Positions 56,301-64,000 of a stretch of DNA of 64,000 nt are shown here, one piece after another. The translations under genes were made by a program, and so were the position numbers. The stretch covers positions 28,464 through 92,463 of the forward strand of contig CAVTGB010000048.1 in assembly GCA_963734125.1 (NCBI GenBank), in the 5' to 3' direction. The DNA is from DATARH01 sp963734125 (GTDB taxonomy: Bacteria > Pseudomonadota > Alphaproteobacteria > ATCC43930 > CGMCC-115725). Within the stretch, counting starts at the first letter, position 1; every line of letters begins with the position of its first letter. A model generated the notes under the pieces. It was not told the origin of the DNA, did not search any database, and saw only the letters and a program-made list of their open reading frames with translations.

Positions 56301-56683
56301 TGCTTTGTCAGCTCGGCATCGAGCCTGCGTCGGATGCGCGGCAAGGCATCGCACCGGTGGAACTCGCCGAAACGGTGCTGCGAACATTGGCGCTGCCTGA
56401 CATCGCCGCGCTTCGCCCGCGCTTGTTGCTCGAGAGTACCGTTTACGGTCGCTTAGGCTCTGATCAAGTTGAAACGCTCGTGTCCGGGATTGCCGACGCA
56501 ATAGAAGTGGATGAGCTCGGCCGTTTAGCGACCGTGATCGATTGGAAGAGCGATGTGGCACCAAGCGTGACCCAGATCGAGCATTACCGGATGCAAATTG
56601 ATCTTTATCGGGTTCACAGCGGTGCTCGCCGCGCTTTGCTGGTATTCATGACAACAGGCAGCGTGATCGCGCTGGGACCGTGA
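53330..56683 (+). CDS. AddA-like UvrD helicase with C-terminal nuclease
   Basis: An SF1 helicase-nuclease of 1117 residues. Motif I is EAGAGSGKTAI (23-33), Ia AITFTEFAASEL, II VLVDEFQDTDPLQIE (about 390), III FLVGDPKQAIYRFRGAD, IV ITANFRSLRPILDFVN, V LVTIHAAKGLEWPVVIP and VI RLWYVATTRARDLLVL. The C-terminal PD-(D/E)XK nuclease has TRGTILHKLMEE and the active-site ATVIDWKSD (about 1071). The ATGA overlap with the AddB-like gene shows co-translation. The pair most likely resects double-strand ends; as it lies in an island it is probably an accessory, defence-type version and not the housekeeping AddAB. Confidence 0.88.
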   Translation: MTLPDEAARRQALTAINRTLLVEAGAGSGKTAILAGRIAFLLASGVAPKHIAAITFTEFAASELLIRVERFVRALTNGDMPRELRHAFGGSLSPEQSHALATAADSLDQLTCTTIHGFAQALIRPYPAEADIDPGADIIDPAEADLAFGEQFDTWLKRHLSGDDEDDVVAQLVLADESSALSLVRALAQFLRSNRTAMPPTGTWAAGYFRRFAQTVTAFRRRLDTAGFHEETTVGYLESFAQILTDLSQVGLESDKPTNGAVIGALGVAQQGPCFTQQGKPRSFQLLQRWRDAARANGRSQTDGENACVGAQRRYDACHEACGALMTAAAGEALRRLFTVLGELTVAWRAYKRSAALLDFDDLLYTARDLLSNFEAVRSALAARFAQVLVDEFQDTDPLQIEILWRLCGEKAGNGSEDWIARELRPGALFLVGDPKQAIYRFRGADVGAYIAARQALGRAARCEITANFRSLRPILDFVNSRFAAPLSVTRGQPGFIALSPTSPVTDQPTVVAVDVEVDEDQKRVEARRAAEAEIVARVCRGLIGNRTVRDPDVSENRPCRAGDIALLAPAGTDLWRYEEALEEAGIPVSTQAGKSLFRRQEVQDLIALTRTLADARDTLALGALLRGPLVGLSEAELLDIAEALPIDPQRPEGLRQLNLWTEPAQIAHPLARDVLEKLQSIGRRARSTTPHLLLSDAIEALSVRPQLRHRYRTGTDRALANVDLFLEMARTYDTRGLRSFARDMRANWDEAVRQVEGRPDAAQESVALVTIHAAKGLEWPVVIPINMMGPPYEDNAIAYDRSAGRFSTAICGVAPGGHAPISNWVAQEQARERVRLWYVATTRARDLLVLPRHLPDLAANSWGQVVDLGLASLPAIDPTALPDRMIGPAEPAGNAQTRNAFAAEAKQIAETTRKIQWQRPSRNEGDASGPLPEAPVFMSAGTVEGAPDWIAPEVAGSATRGTILHKLMEEVLTGETPEDRTSLLTRGTELLCQLGIEPASDARQGIAPVELAETVLRTLALPDIAALRPRLLLESTVYGRLGSDQVETLVSGIADAIEVDELGRLATVIDWKSDVAPSVTQIEHYRMQIDLYRVHSGARRALLVFMTTGSVIALGP

Positions 56684-56947
56684 GCCCGACGCTTGGGCCA
56701 CCGGCAAACCTCTTTGGAGAGGTGCTCCGGCGCCCCTGACCGCCGTGACCAAAGCCGCCGTGCAAGCTGGAGAGACCGTAAGAGCGCCCGAAAAGCGAGA
56801 CGAACTGCGGCGCAAAGGCGTGCGCGGCTTGCGCTTCAAACTGGGCCTCGCGCGTGCGCGCGAGAAGGTTGAAAATACAGTGTCAGGCGGGCTTGCAAAC
56901 CAATTCTTTGTAAGACAGAGTGCAGCGACCTAACAAAAAGAACGCTA
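56684..56947. other. Intergenic gap before the helicase/ATPase operon
   Basis: A gap of 264 bases with no supported gene. TTGTAA at 56908-56913 and TAACAA at 56931-56936 are spaced 17 bases and could be a promoter for a near-leaderless transcript starting at 56948, but this is weak. Confidence 0.3.
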
Positions 56948-59239
56948 ATGGCCGCTCCTCCCTCGACTTCGAAGCTCGATCAGCGGGTTATCCGGGACCA
57001 AACACATGCCGAACTGGCGGCGGCGGCCGCGCAGGGGGAACTTGCGCATCTGCGCCTGCCCTCGGACGGGGTCGATGTTCGCTTCGGCGCAAACGCTCAT
57101 GCACTTGATCGAGCCGATTATGCGAAGCGCCGGGCAGCTGCCCTTGAGGCGATTACCGCCCAGCCTTTCCACGCGATGGTCGAGGTTTGTACGGAAGTCG
57201 CAGATCGCAACGGGCGGGCGGAAGAAAAGCAGCAGCTTTGGTATGCAAACACGAAATCGTCGGTGAACGAGGTTCTTCAATTCGGCAACACGCGTATCGC
57301 CGTGCTCGCTTGGACACATCCGGGCATTCAGCTCGCACTTTCAACCGAACTTGGCAAAATTCGTAACGTTCGCGCGAATGGCTATCGCCTGCTGAGCGTC
57401 GAGCCACTCGCGAAGGCGCGTTTCGATGCGGCTCTGCCCGTCGTCTCGGCGGTTTACCAGCCGGGCGGCGCGGTGCGACCGCAAAAGTCCGCCGAAGTGA
57501 ACGCCGGCCTTAAGGCCGTCAAGCTCGGCATGACCCGCGATCAGGTGCTCGCCTTCGTAGCCCGAATGTCGGGCCTTTTGGTGGTGACCGGCGCACCCGG
57601 TTCCGGGAAAACGACGGTCGCTTTCCAGCGCATCCGGTTCCTGTACGACCAGCAAGAAGAGCGCGCCGGCGGCGGACGGCTGGTTCCTTACCGCCCCGAC
57701 CTGACCCGCGTGTTTCTCGCAAACGAGGGGCTTACAGCACACGCAAAGACGCTGCTTACGGATGCCCTAGACATTCCGGCATCTGTCGTCGAGTTGGTCG
57801 GTGGCTTTATCGAGCAGTATCTGGACGAAGTTTGGATTTATAAGCACAACGCACGTCCAAGACAGCGAAGATTTCCGCTGCTAGAAGCGGCTGCCCGTAC
57901 GGCCGTGCTCGGACTTTCCGATCATCGTGACTTGCTTGGCCTCTGGAGAGTTTACGAACAGCAAATTGCTGCGCGGCTCGAAACGGCTCCCGCGGCGATC
58001 TGGACGAGCCTCGATACACAGAACCGTCGCCCGCTGAACGAACTAGCTCAGAAGCTGCGTAACACGGCCGGCCGAGCATCGATCGGGGAGAACCCGCTGA
58101 ACTCTGCGCTGCGGATGGCCGCCGTCTTTTCTGAAACCCGCGAAGAACACGCAGCAGCCCGATCGGCGATGTCGGCGCTGCTCCGAAACCGCTTCGACGA
58201 GCTTTTTCAGCAATGGCTCTACGAAGTTTATGACCCGCTGTCCGCGCTCGCAGCTTATGTCGGGAGCCGTGCCTCGGAAGCGGCGCACCGGATGAGGCGA
58301 GGCACAGGCGCCCGCGTCGACGAAGCCGCTGTTCTTAAGGACGCGCTGGCCGAATGGGCAGACCGGAATTACGGGCCGGAAGACCGAGCGTGGCTGGCAT
58401 GGCTCCTCCGCTTCGCCTTGCCCGAAGAAACCGACCCGCAGCGGCGGTTCCGCGAAATCCCTTCCTCGATCGGGCCTGCTTTGTCAGAGGACGAGCGGTG
58501 GACGCACGTCGTTATCGATGAGGCGCAAGACCTGTGTGTTGCCGAAGCATCGCTGATCGGCTCACTCGTCGATCCCGACGGGGCACTGACGATCTCCGCC
58601 GACTTTCGTCAAATCGTCAGCCCAGTGCACGGCATGCAAAGCACCGATGCGCTTCGCGTTGGCAGATCGCTCCGCGGAACGGGCGGAGAGCAGATTTATC
58701 CATTCGCGAAGAACATGCGGCAAAGCCGTCAGATCGGGCGCTTTTTGCAGGGCTTTTATGAGGCGGCATTTAGGGAACGGCCGACCTTCGAGGTCAACAT
58801 CACCCTCGCGGACCGCAAACCTCAACTCATACTCGCCCCGCCGCAGGATCAGCCGCTACGCATTAAGCAGCTTGTGACCGTACTCAGCCGTTCCGAGGTC
58901 GTTCGCAGTATAGCGTTGCTGCAAATCAACGAGGATGAGCCATCTCTGACACGGCTCCGTTCAGAGCTTGAGCGTTCAGGGGTAGCTCTCGCGCCCCTCT
59001 GGTTCTCCAACGGAAAGGGCCTTCTCACAAGCTCTGTCGAACGCGTAAAGGGGCTTGAATTCGACGCTTGCATCGTGCTCGGTCTCGAGGACGTCGAAAG
59101 CGCCGCACTGAACTACACGCTCAACCGTGCCTACGTTGCGCTTTCGCGCCCAACCCGGCGGCTGGTACTGATATCCGGTGAATTCCCATCACTGTTGCGC
59201 CGCGTTGATCGCGACTTGTTCGATGTCACGCAATCCTGA
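56948..59239 (+). CDS. SF1 (UvrD/HelD-like) DNA helicase
   Basis: A 763-residue helicase that opens a five-gene overlapping block. The first 200 residues are an unrelated N-terminal domain with QQLWYANTKSSVNEVL. Walker A is VTGAPGSGKTTVAFQRIRFL (about 213-222), the DEAQD box is HVVIDEAQDLCVAEASLIG (about 521), motif III is around LTISADFRQIVSP, motif V is SSVERVKGLEFDACIVLGLE, and motif VI is LNRAYVALSRPTRRLVLISG. No nuclease domain is visible. The stop overlaps the next start (TGATG). The ORF is intact and its GC is lower than the core genome. Confidence 0.87.
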   Translation: MAAPPSTSKLDQRVIRDQTHAELAAAAAQGELAHLRLPSDGVDVRFGANAHALDRADYAKRRAAALEAITAQPFHAMVEVCTEVADRNGRAEEKQQLWYANTKSSVNEVLQFGNTRIAVLAWTHPGIQLALSTELGKIRNVRANGYRLLSVEPLAKARFDAALPVVSAVYQPGGAVRPQKSAEVNAGLKAVKLGMTRDQVLAFVARMSGLLVVTGAPGSGKTTVAFQRIRFLYDQQEERAGGGRLVPYRPDLTRVFLANEGLTAHAKTLLTDALDIPASVVELVGGFIEQYLDEVWIYKHNARPRQRRFPLLEAAARTAVLGLSDHRDLLGLWRVYEQQIAARLETAPAAIWTSLDTQNRRPLNELAQKLRNTAGRASIGENPLNSALRMAAVFSETREEHAAARSAMSALLRNRFDELFQQWLYEVYDPLSALAAYVGSRASEAAHRMRRGTGARVDEAAVLKDALAEWADRNYGPEDRAWLAWLLRFALPEETDPQRRFREIPSSIGPALSEDERWTHVVIDEAQDLCVAEASLIGSLVDPDGALTISADFRQIVSPVHGMQSTDALRVGRSLRGTGGEQIYPFAKNMRQSRQIGRFLQGFYEAAFRERPTFEVNITLADRKPQLILAPPQDQPLRIKQLVTVLSRSEVVRSIALLQINEDEPSLTRLRSELERSGVALAPLWFSNGKGLLTSSVERVKGLEFDACIVLGLEDVESAALNYTLNRAYVALSRPTRRLVLISGEFPSLLRRVDRDLFDVTQS

Positions 59240-60147
59240 TGTCTGAGATGAGCGATATCTCCGGTACTGCTAGCGAGCCGCTATTTCCGGCCTTCGCGAA
59301 GTTCGTTGAACGCAACGGCTTGCTCGCGAACGCGAAGGGAATTCTCGCTGCGCGCCTCCCACGAATTCTCGGTCAGGGCCAGACGCGCGCCGAAGGGCTG
59401 AATATGCCGCCCGCCCTGATTGAGCGGCAACAGGAGCTGATCGCGCTATCGCTGCCCGGTGATGTGGCGATCGGTCAGGACGTCGAGGAGGAGATCGCCG
59501 AAGCCAAGCGCGCCATCGATGCACACGCGGCGCATATGCGTCACCAGGAAAATCGCCGCCGCTTTGCACTGCACGTCTTGCACCGGTTGGAAGGTGTCCA
59601 GAAGGGGAGCAAGGACAATCAGTTTTTTGCCGGCCGACTGATCCTCGTCTCCGACCAAAGCGGTCAAAACTGGGCTTGGTCGATGACCGCCCATTATCCG
59701 GTCATAGCCAAAATTCCAGCGGATATCGAGTATGTGGTGAACGCATACCAAGCAGCCGAGCGCATCGTCGACGCCTGGACGCTGCCAGTGGAGGTCTTCC
59801 TCAATCGGGTGACATTGGCCTGGAAAATGGCCGAGCACTTCACCACCCGAGGTGATGTGCTGATCGCGGATGTCGCTCGTATGTTCAAGGTCGCGGCGCA
59901 GAGCGAGCGCTTTTGGGGGAGCCCGGCCCGTCGAAATTTCGAGGATGTCCCCGAAGCCATCTTCATCGCCAATCTGATCAACTGGCGGCATCACCGGGAC
60001 TCGGCTTCGTGGCGAGACAGTTTTGAACTCGTTCCGGCAACCTTGAGCCAGGCACATGGCCCAAAATCACGCGCGTTCTTCGTGCCGGCAAACCCGGAAG
60101 GGACAATCGTCCGGCCGATGATCTACATGCGCCACCACGCTGGTTAG
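59239..60147 (+). CDS. Unknown 302-residue protein in helicase/ATPase block
   Basis: I do not recognise a family. The protein is soluble, with no signal peptide or membrane segment. Residues 1-90 are helical with charged runs (GQDVEEEIAEAKRAIDAHAA). The centre has FFAGRLILVSDQSGQNWAWS and YPVIAKIPADIEYVVNAYQA, and the C-terminus DVPEAIFIANLINWRHHRDS. It overlaps the helicase stop by one base and is followed by a BrxD-like ATPase gene after 13 bases with AGAGGGAGG. The context says it is a dedicated component of the same system. Confidence 0.72.
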   Translation: MSEMSDISGTASEPLFPAFAKFVERNGLLANAKGILAARLPRILGQGQTRAEGLNMPPALIERQQELIALSLPGDVAIGQDVEEEIAEAKRAIDAHAAHMRHQENRRRFALHVLHRLEGVQKGSKDNQFFAGRLILVSDQSGQNWAWSMTAHYPVIAKIPADIEYVVNAYQAAERIVDAWTLPVEVFLNRVTLAWKMAEHFTTRGDVLIADVARMFKVAAQSERFWGSPARRNFEDVPEAIFIANLINWRHHRDSASWRDSFELVPATLSQAHGPKSRAFFVPANPEGTIVRPMIYMRHHAG

Positions 60148-60160
60148 AGGGAGGCTTCAA

Positions 60161-61454
60161 TTGGAAATCGCGATCACAAAGCTTGAGGCTCGGCGGGTAG
60201 TCAACAACCTGCTGAATTCGCCGATCGCACCGGGCAAGGACTTCTCATTTTATCAACGCTGGGACGGACGACACTTTAGAGGCGCTCGATCAGAACTATT
60301 TCCGTGGCGAGCTCGCAGATGGCATCGGGTGCTTCAAGTATCTCGAAGGCGACTACGGTAGCGGGAAAACGCAGTTCATCCAAAGCCTGGCGCGGCGCGC
60401 CGGCGAACAAGCGGTTGTGACGGCGCTTGTGACAGTCGGCATGGATTGTCCGTTCAATTCCCCGCTGGCCATATTCCAGTCGGTCATGAGGTCGTTCCAA
60501 CCTCCTCTCGACCCTCAGGCGGTAGGCGAAGAGTCGAAAGGAATTGATGTCCTCATCGACAGCTGGATAAACCGACGCATCCATCAACTCGGCGCGGAGC
60601 CGGGTCCGGATGTTCCCGAGCTCGTGCAGCGGCAGATCGAACAGCAGATTGGAGGTTTGTGGCGAGGCGCCCCGGATCAGCAGATGGCATCGGCATTGAC
60701 CGCGTTGAGCCAGCGGCTGTTGAAGCTGTCATGCGGCGCTAACGACGGCGTTGGCGATAGTGAGTTGATTTCATGGTCACAAGGTGACCAGGTCCGATCG
60801 ACCACACTCAAGCATCTAGGGTTGTTTGAGCCGGCGCGCGACGACAACGCCTTCCGGCGCCTGAAAACCGTAATCGCATTTCTGCGTAACCGCATGGGTT
60901 ATCGCGGCTTCTTCATCGCTTTCGACGAGGGTACGCGCATTTCGTCGTTTCGCCGGGGATCTGCGAAGCAGAAGCAGGCGATCGAGAACATGCTGACGAT
61001 GATCAACCAGAATGCCGAAGGGGAGTTCGGCGGTGTCATGTTCCTGTACGCGGCGACGCCGGATTTTCGCTCGGATGTGATCCGCAATTACAGCGCACTG
61101 CAGGATCGGATAGGCACGAAGGCGTTCTCGAAGGGAAGCCCCATGGTGCCGCTGATAAATCTCGAAGAGGGCATTACCGAGCAAGTTATATATAGTATTG
61201 GTGAGAAGCTCCTCGGCGTCTTTAGTAAAGCCCATGACGTTCAGTGGAATTTGCTGACGCAAAAGACGAATATGGAGGCGATCGTCGCCGCGCAGAAGGA
61301 GTTTCTGTTCGAAACCCCGAAGCCGCGGTTCTTCGTCTATCAGTACTGCCGTTTTCTTCATCAACAACTGGAGCAACAGTTCAAAATTAGCCCAGAGCAG
61401 GCGACCAATTTTGTCGTGAATAACGAGCCGCCGATCGATGGAGACGGGACGTGA
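60161..61454 (+). pseudogene. BrxD-like (DUF2791) P-loop ATPase A, one frameshift
   Basis: From a TTG at 60161, with AGAGGGAGG upstream, the frame reads EIAITKLEARRVVNNLLNS. One extra G near 60266 (GACGGAC) shifts it. The normal protein continues with EALDQNYFRGELADGIGCFK and Walker A EGDYGSGKTQFIQSLARRAG, then GMDCPFNSPLAIFQSVMRSF, Walker B GFFIAFDEGTRIS and MFLYAATPDF. It totals about 430 residues and matches the BREX-type ATP-binding family. The stop overlaps the next ATPase gene as GTGA. Without Walker A the remaining open part would be inactive, so this shift decides whether the system works. Confidence 0.78.
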
Positions 61455-62902
61455 TCGGGATCGGCTCCCAGGTTGAGCACGCGGATTTCGGCATCGGCAA
61501 GGTTTTGGCAGTCCTTGGCGATACCGCCACCGTGGAATTCTTTGGCGAGGCGATTGACGTTGTTTTTAACGAATTGGCGGCGCGTGAGCCGGCGCAGCCT
61601 GCATCTCCGCCGGCGCAGACCAGGGTCACCGACGCAGCCTTCCGAAAGTCGTTTGAGGCGGTGAATCTGGGTGTCGTGCCGAACGATCCCGATCGCTTGG
61701 TGAACCTTACGATTGGCGGTGAGCCCCTATCGACGGAGATTGGAGCGGCGTTGGCCAATGCCTCGAAGAGGGGCCTCTGCCGTGTTTACATGGGATATTA
61801 CGGCTCGGGCAAATCGCACCATCTGGCCTTGGTCAAGGCGATCGCCCTTCGGGACGGGTGGGTTACGGCATCGGTCGAGCTCGATCCTAAAGCCGCCGAC
61901 CCTGCAAAACCGTCTACTGTCTATCAAAGCCTGATCGAGGGCCTGGTGTTTCCAATGCGGGCTGACGGCAGCAGGAGCATCGACTTCTTCGACCTGATCA
62001 AGGAAATCCGGGATCACTGGCCAAATATACGCGACCTCAACTACTTCAAGCGGTCGCCTTGGTTCAGCCAAGGCATGGCAGCGCTACTGTATCAGTCGCA
62101 TCGTCGCGACGATGCAGAATACGTCGCGGCGGTAAGCTGGCTTGCCGGTCAAGTCAAACAAGTAAGCGCCATTCGCTCGCTGAGTTGGCATGCGAACAGG
62201 ACGAAAGTCCCGTTGCTGCCCCAGTCGAAGGATACGGGTCTCATATACGCGTATCAGCTCGTTGTGCTGCATCAAATCCTGAAGACGCTGGGGTATAAGG
62301 GCCTGGCCTTGATTATTGATGAAGCCGAGCATGTTCACGGCTACGCGCTCAATCGCTATCTGCGCGCCAACAATTTCTTCGACATTATAGCCCGTTGCGC
62401 GCATCGCCCGCGTACAGACCTGCAAGCCCCTACCTGCGATCATGATGTCGACCTCCCGGCGTTTTGGAAGGAGGGACCGCACTTTTCTATGTTTGTCGGA
62501 TTGACCGACAGCGACGATAGCGTCAATGCGGCACGCAAGCTCGGCGAGATGGGCGTCCTGATCCACGACGCGAAGGATGTGGTCAAATTGCAGCTGCCCT
62601 CGGCAGCCGCATATGAACAGTGGTGCGAGGCTTTCCTGGATCAGAGCGCTGAACGGCTCGGCCCGAAGGTTAACCCGCTGTTGGACCCAGGGCTTCGTGT
62701 ACGGCTGGCAGCGATCCTGCGTCATCACTTCGAGCGGACCGAACCGTCGGAGCGAATCCTGCGCAATTGGACAAAGATGGCGGGATTTGCGCCAGCGGTC
62801 TTGATGAGCCGGAAAGACGGCGTTTCGCCGGACGAACTCATAGAGCTCGTCGATGAGGCGACGCGTCAGCTCTCCGGCGAGATATTGCCCTGGGATGAGT
62901 GA
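61451..62902 (+). CDS. BrxD-like (DUF2791) P-loop ATPase B with SH3/Tudor-like N-terminus
   Basis: A 483-residue protein. The first 40 residues (GSQVEHADFGIGKVLAVLGD, then VEFFGE) have the pattern of CarD/Tudor-like small barrels that bind polymerase or nucleic acid. The BREX-type ATPase follows: YMGYYGSGKSHHLALVKAIA (Walker A, about 114-124), GLALIIDEAEHVHGY (Walker B, about 286), then FWKEGPHFSMFVGLTDSDDS and a helical C-terminus. It overlaps ATPase A by GTGA and the next helicase gene by 8 bases. BrxD next to an Lhr-like helicase is the arrangement of type 2 BREX. Confidence 0.84.
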   Translation: MIGIGSQVEHADFGIGKVLAVLGDTATVEFFGEAIDVVFNELAAREPAQPASPPAQTRVTDAAFRKSFEAVNLGVVPNDPDRLVNLTIGGEPLSTEIGAALANASKRGLCRVYMGYYGSGKSHHLALVKAIALRDGWVTASVELDPKAADPAKPSTVYQSLIEGLVFPMRADGSRSIDFFDLIKEIRDHWPNIRDLNYFKRSPWFSQGMAALLYQSHRRDDAEYVAAVSWLAGQVKQVSAIRSLSWHANRTKVPLLPQSKDTGLIYAYQLVVLHQILKTLGYKGLALIIDEAEHVHGYALNRYLRANNFFDIIARCAHRPRTDLQAPTCDHDVDLPAFWKEGPHFSMFVGLTDSDDSVNAARKLGEMGVLIHDAKDVVKLQLPSAAAYEQWCEAFLDQSAERLGPKVNPLLDPGLRVRLAAILRHHFERTEPSERILRNWTKMAGFAPAVLMSRKDGVSPDELIELVDEATRQLSGEILPWDE

Positions 62903-64000
62903 CACGCGTGCCCAGCTCGTCCGGATGATGCCGGATGCGCTTCCGATCTTCTTCAGCGGGCGTATGCCCTATGAGGGACAGGCGCGCGTCATGCCAGAGA
63001 TCGTGCGCGGCAATCAGGTACTCTTCGCGGCGCCCACCGCATCGGGCAAGACAGAGGCGGCGATTGCGCCACTATTTCAGCGCCATCTATCGTTTGGCCG
63101 GGAGCAACTGTCGACGTTGTACGTGGCGCCGACGAAAGCCCTGGTCAATGATCTGTACGAAAGGCTCGTCGGGTATTTAGGTGATCGGTTTCCAGCAGCG
63201 ATTACGCGTTACACCGGAGATCGACACGAGCTCCGTTCCCCCGGCGGCGCATTCTGTTTGCTGGCCACCCCGGAGGCACTTGACTCCTTGCAGTTGCGAC
63301 GCCCAGAAGCGCTGACCGGGATACGTTCGGTCATCGTCGATGAAATTCACCTGTTGCACGGTCAGGCCCGAGGTCAGCAGCTACGCCATGTCATTGCCCG
63401 GGTGAAACAAGCGGCCGGGACGCCCCTGTCCCCGCGGGACGGCTTTCAGATCGTCGGTATGACCGCGACCTTGGACGACACGGAAGAAGTCGGCCGGATA
63501 TGGCTCGGCGACGACCCGAAGATCGTTGTGCACGGCTCTCCCAGAGATATCGACCTTGACCTGATCGACATTCGGTCCGATCCCCACCTCGATCCGGATC
63601 GAGAACGCGCTCGAACCTTGGCGCAGTGGGTAGATCGGGTCACCCCGCGAAAAGTTCTGGTCTTCACCAATTCCCGAAACGCCGCCCACGCGCTCGCGGC
63701 TCATCTGCATCGGGAAGTCGCTCGGCAATGGCCGGTTCATCTCCATTTCGGCGCCCTGGCGGCGGCGCACCGCGAGCGCGTGGAAGCCGCAATGAGGGGC
63801 GACCGGTTCGGGATTTGCGTTGCTACCGCTACGTTGGAAATCGGCATCGATATCGGCGACATCGATGCCATCGTGCTGGCCGACCTCCCCTCGACGGTAA
63901 GCGCGTTTCTGCAACGCATCGGCCGCGGCAACCGCCGCAGCGGCATCTGCCAGGTTGTTGCTTTCCGGGGCTCGGAGGGCGACGAACGAATGATCCGCGC
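62895..64000 (+). CDS. Lhr-like SF2 DEAD/DEAH helicase, 3' end outside window
   Basis: The frame is open from ATG 62895 to the right edge (368 codons). Motif I is FAAPTASGKTEAAIAPLF (about 46-54), Ia YVAPTKALVNDLYERL, II VIVDEIHLLHG (DEIH, about 149), III VGMTATLDD, IV VLVFTNSRNAAHALAAHL, V VATATLEIGIDIGDIDAI and VI FLQRIGRGNRRSG. It begins inside the end of ATPase B, so the two are translated together. The pair matches brxD-brxHI of type 2 BREX; no methylase or PglZ-type phosphatase gene is visible in the window. Confidence 0.88.
   Translation, partial: MSDTRAQLVRMMPDALPIFFSGRMPYEGQARVMPEIVRGNQVLFAAPTASGKTEAAIAPLFQRHLSFGREQLSTLYVAPTKALVNDLYERLVGYLGDRFPAAITRYTGDRHELRSPGGAFCLLATPEALDSLQLRRPEALTGIRSVIVDEIHLLHGQARGQQLRHVIARVKQAAGTPLSPRDGFQIVGMTATLDDTEEVGRIWLGDDPKIVVHGSPRDIDLDLIDIRSDPHLDPDRERARTLAQWVDRVTPRKVLVFTNSRNAAHALAAHLHREVARQWPVHLHFGALAAAHRERVEAAMRGDRFGICVATATLEIGIDIGDIDAIVLADLPSTVSAFLQRIGRGNRRSGICQVVAFRGSEGDERMIR

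Noticed and set aside
56745..56933. Small 62-residue ORF before the SF1 helicase
   Set aside because: No ribosome-binding site, no family pattern, and residues look like out-of-frame GC-rich sequence.
56948..64000. Calling the right-edge block a complete BREX system
   Set aside because: Only BrxD-like and BrxHI-like genes are visible; no methylase, PglZ or PglW/PglY gene is in the window.
1..64000. CRISPR array
   Set aside because: I saw no regularly spaced direct repeats of 25-40 bases; the octamer cluster near 42900 is too short and irregular.

Overview
The window looks like a chromosome segment of a high-GC alphaproteobacterium. The evidence is a division and cell-wall cluster tail running ftsQ-ftsA-ftsZ-lpxC-bamD, with recN and ligA further on. 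Other typical genes are a sarcosine oxidase locus, cobalamin genes, and several LLM-type flavin oxidoreductases and amidohydrolases of a kind common in Rhodospirillales and relatives. The order is my inference; no rRNA gene or complete tRNA is present to fix it.

Layout. 1-5993: ftsQ (5' end outside the window), ftsA, ftsZ, lpxC, bamD. 6027-8296: an IS1595-family element with inverted ends, an 8-bp target duplication and three low-GC passenger genes. 8442-11621: a NEW3-domain protein with an ABC-2 exporter. 11762-14571: an amidohydrolase and a flavin monooxygenase, each broken by several 1-base shifts. 14750-19368: a cysteine-hydrolase-fold protein, recN and ligA, with REP-like palindromes between them. 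19383-21307: two tandem TonB-like paralogues. 21273-24078: cobA, cbiD (one frameshift) and cobK. 24075-27081: an ankyrin protein, an LLM oxidoreductase, a dienelactone hydrolase and rpmB. 27279-31918: sarcosine oxidase delta, alpha and gamma genes (no beta) around a small opposite-strand pair. 32075-40665: a nucleophile-less alpha/beta hydrolase, a second LLM protein, a deacetylase-type amidohydrolase, ppx, rlmE, guaB and a many-times shifted rsmB. 40646-42748: a small exported protein and guaA.

From 42749 to the right edge the content is an integrated island. It has a P4-type integrase directly after guaA, clustered TGACGGTA octamers in front of it, an AlpA-type regulator and a 3' tRNA-Gly fragment. 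Then come an AAA ATPase and WYL regulator pair, a GmrSD-like (DUF262/DUF1524) nuclease with an amber codon, and an AddAB-like nuclease/helicase pair. The last block is a tightly overlapping set: an SF1 helicase, an unknown 302-residue protein, two BrxD-like P-loop ATPases (one with an SH3/Tudor-like N-terminus) and an Lhr-like SF2 helicase cut by the window edge. This block looks like a defence operon and is the best candidate for a little-described system.

About 21 single-base frameshifts and two in-frame nonsense codons fall in only ten genes, while many kilobases of essential genes are clean. Whether this is decay or locally poor assembly cannot be decided from the sequence alone.
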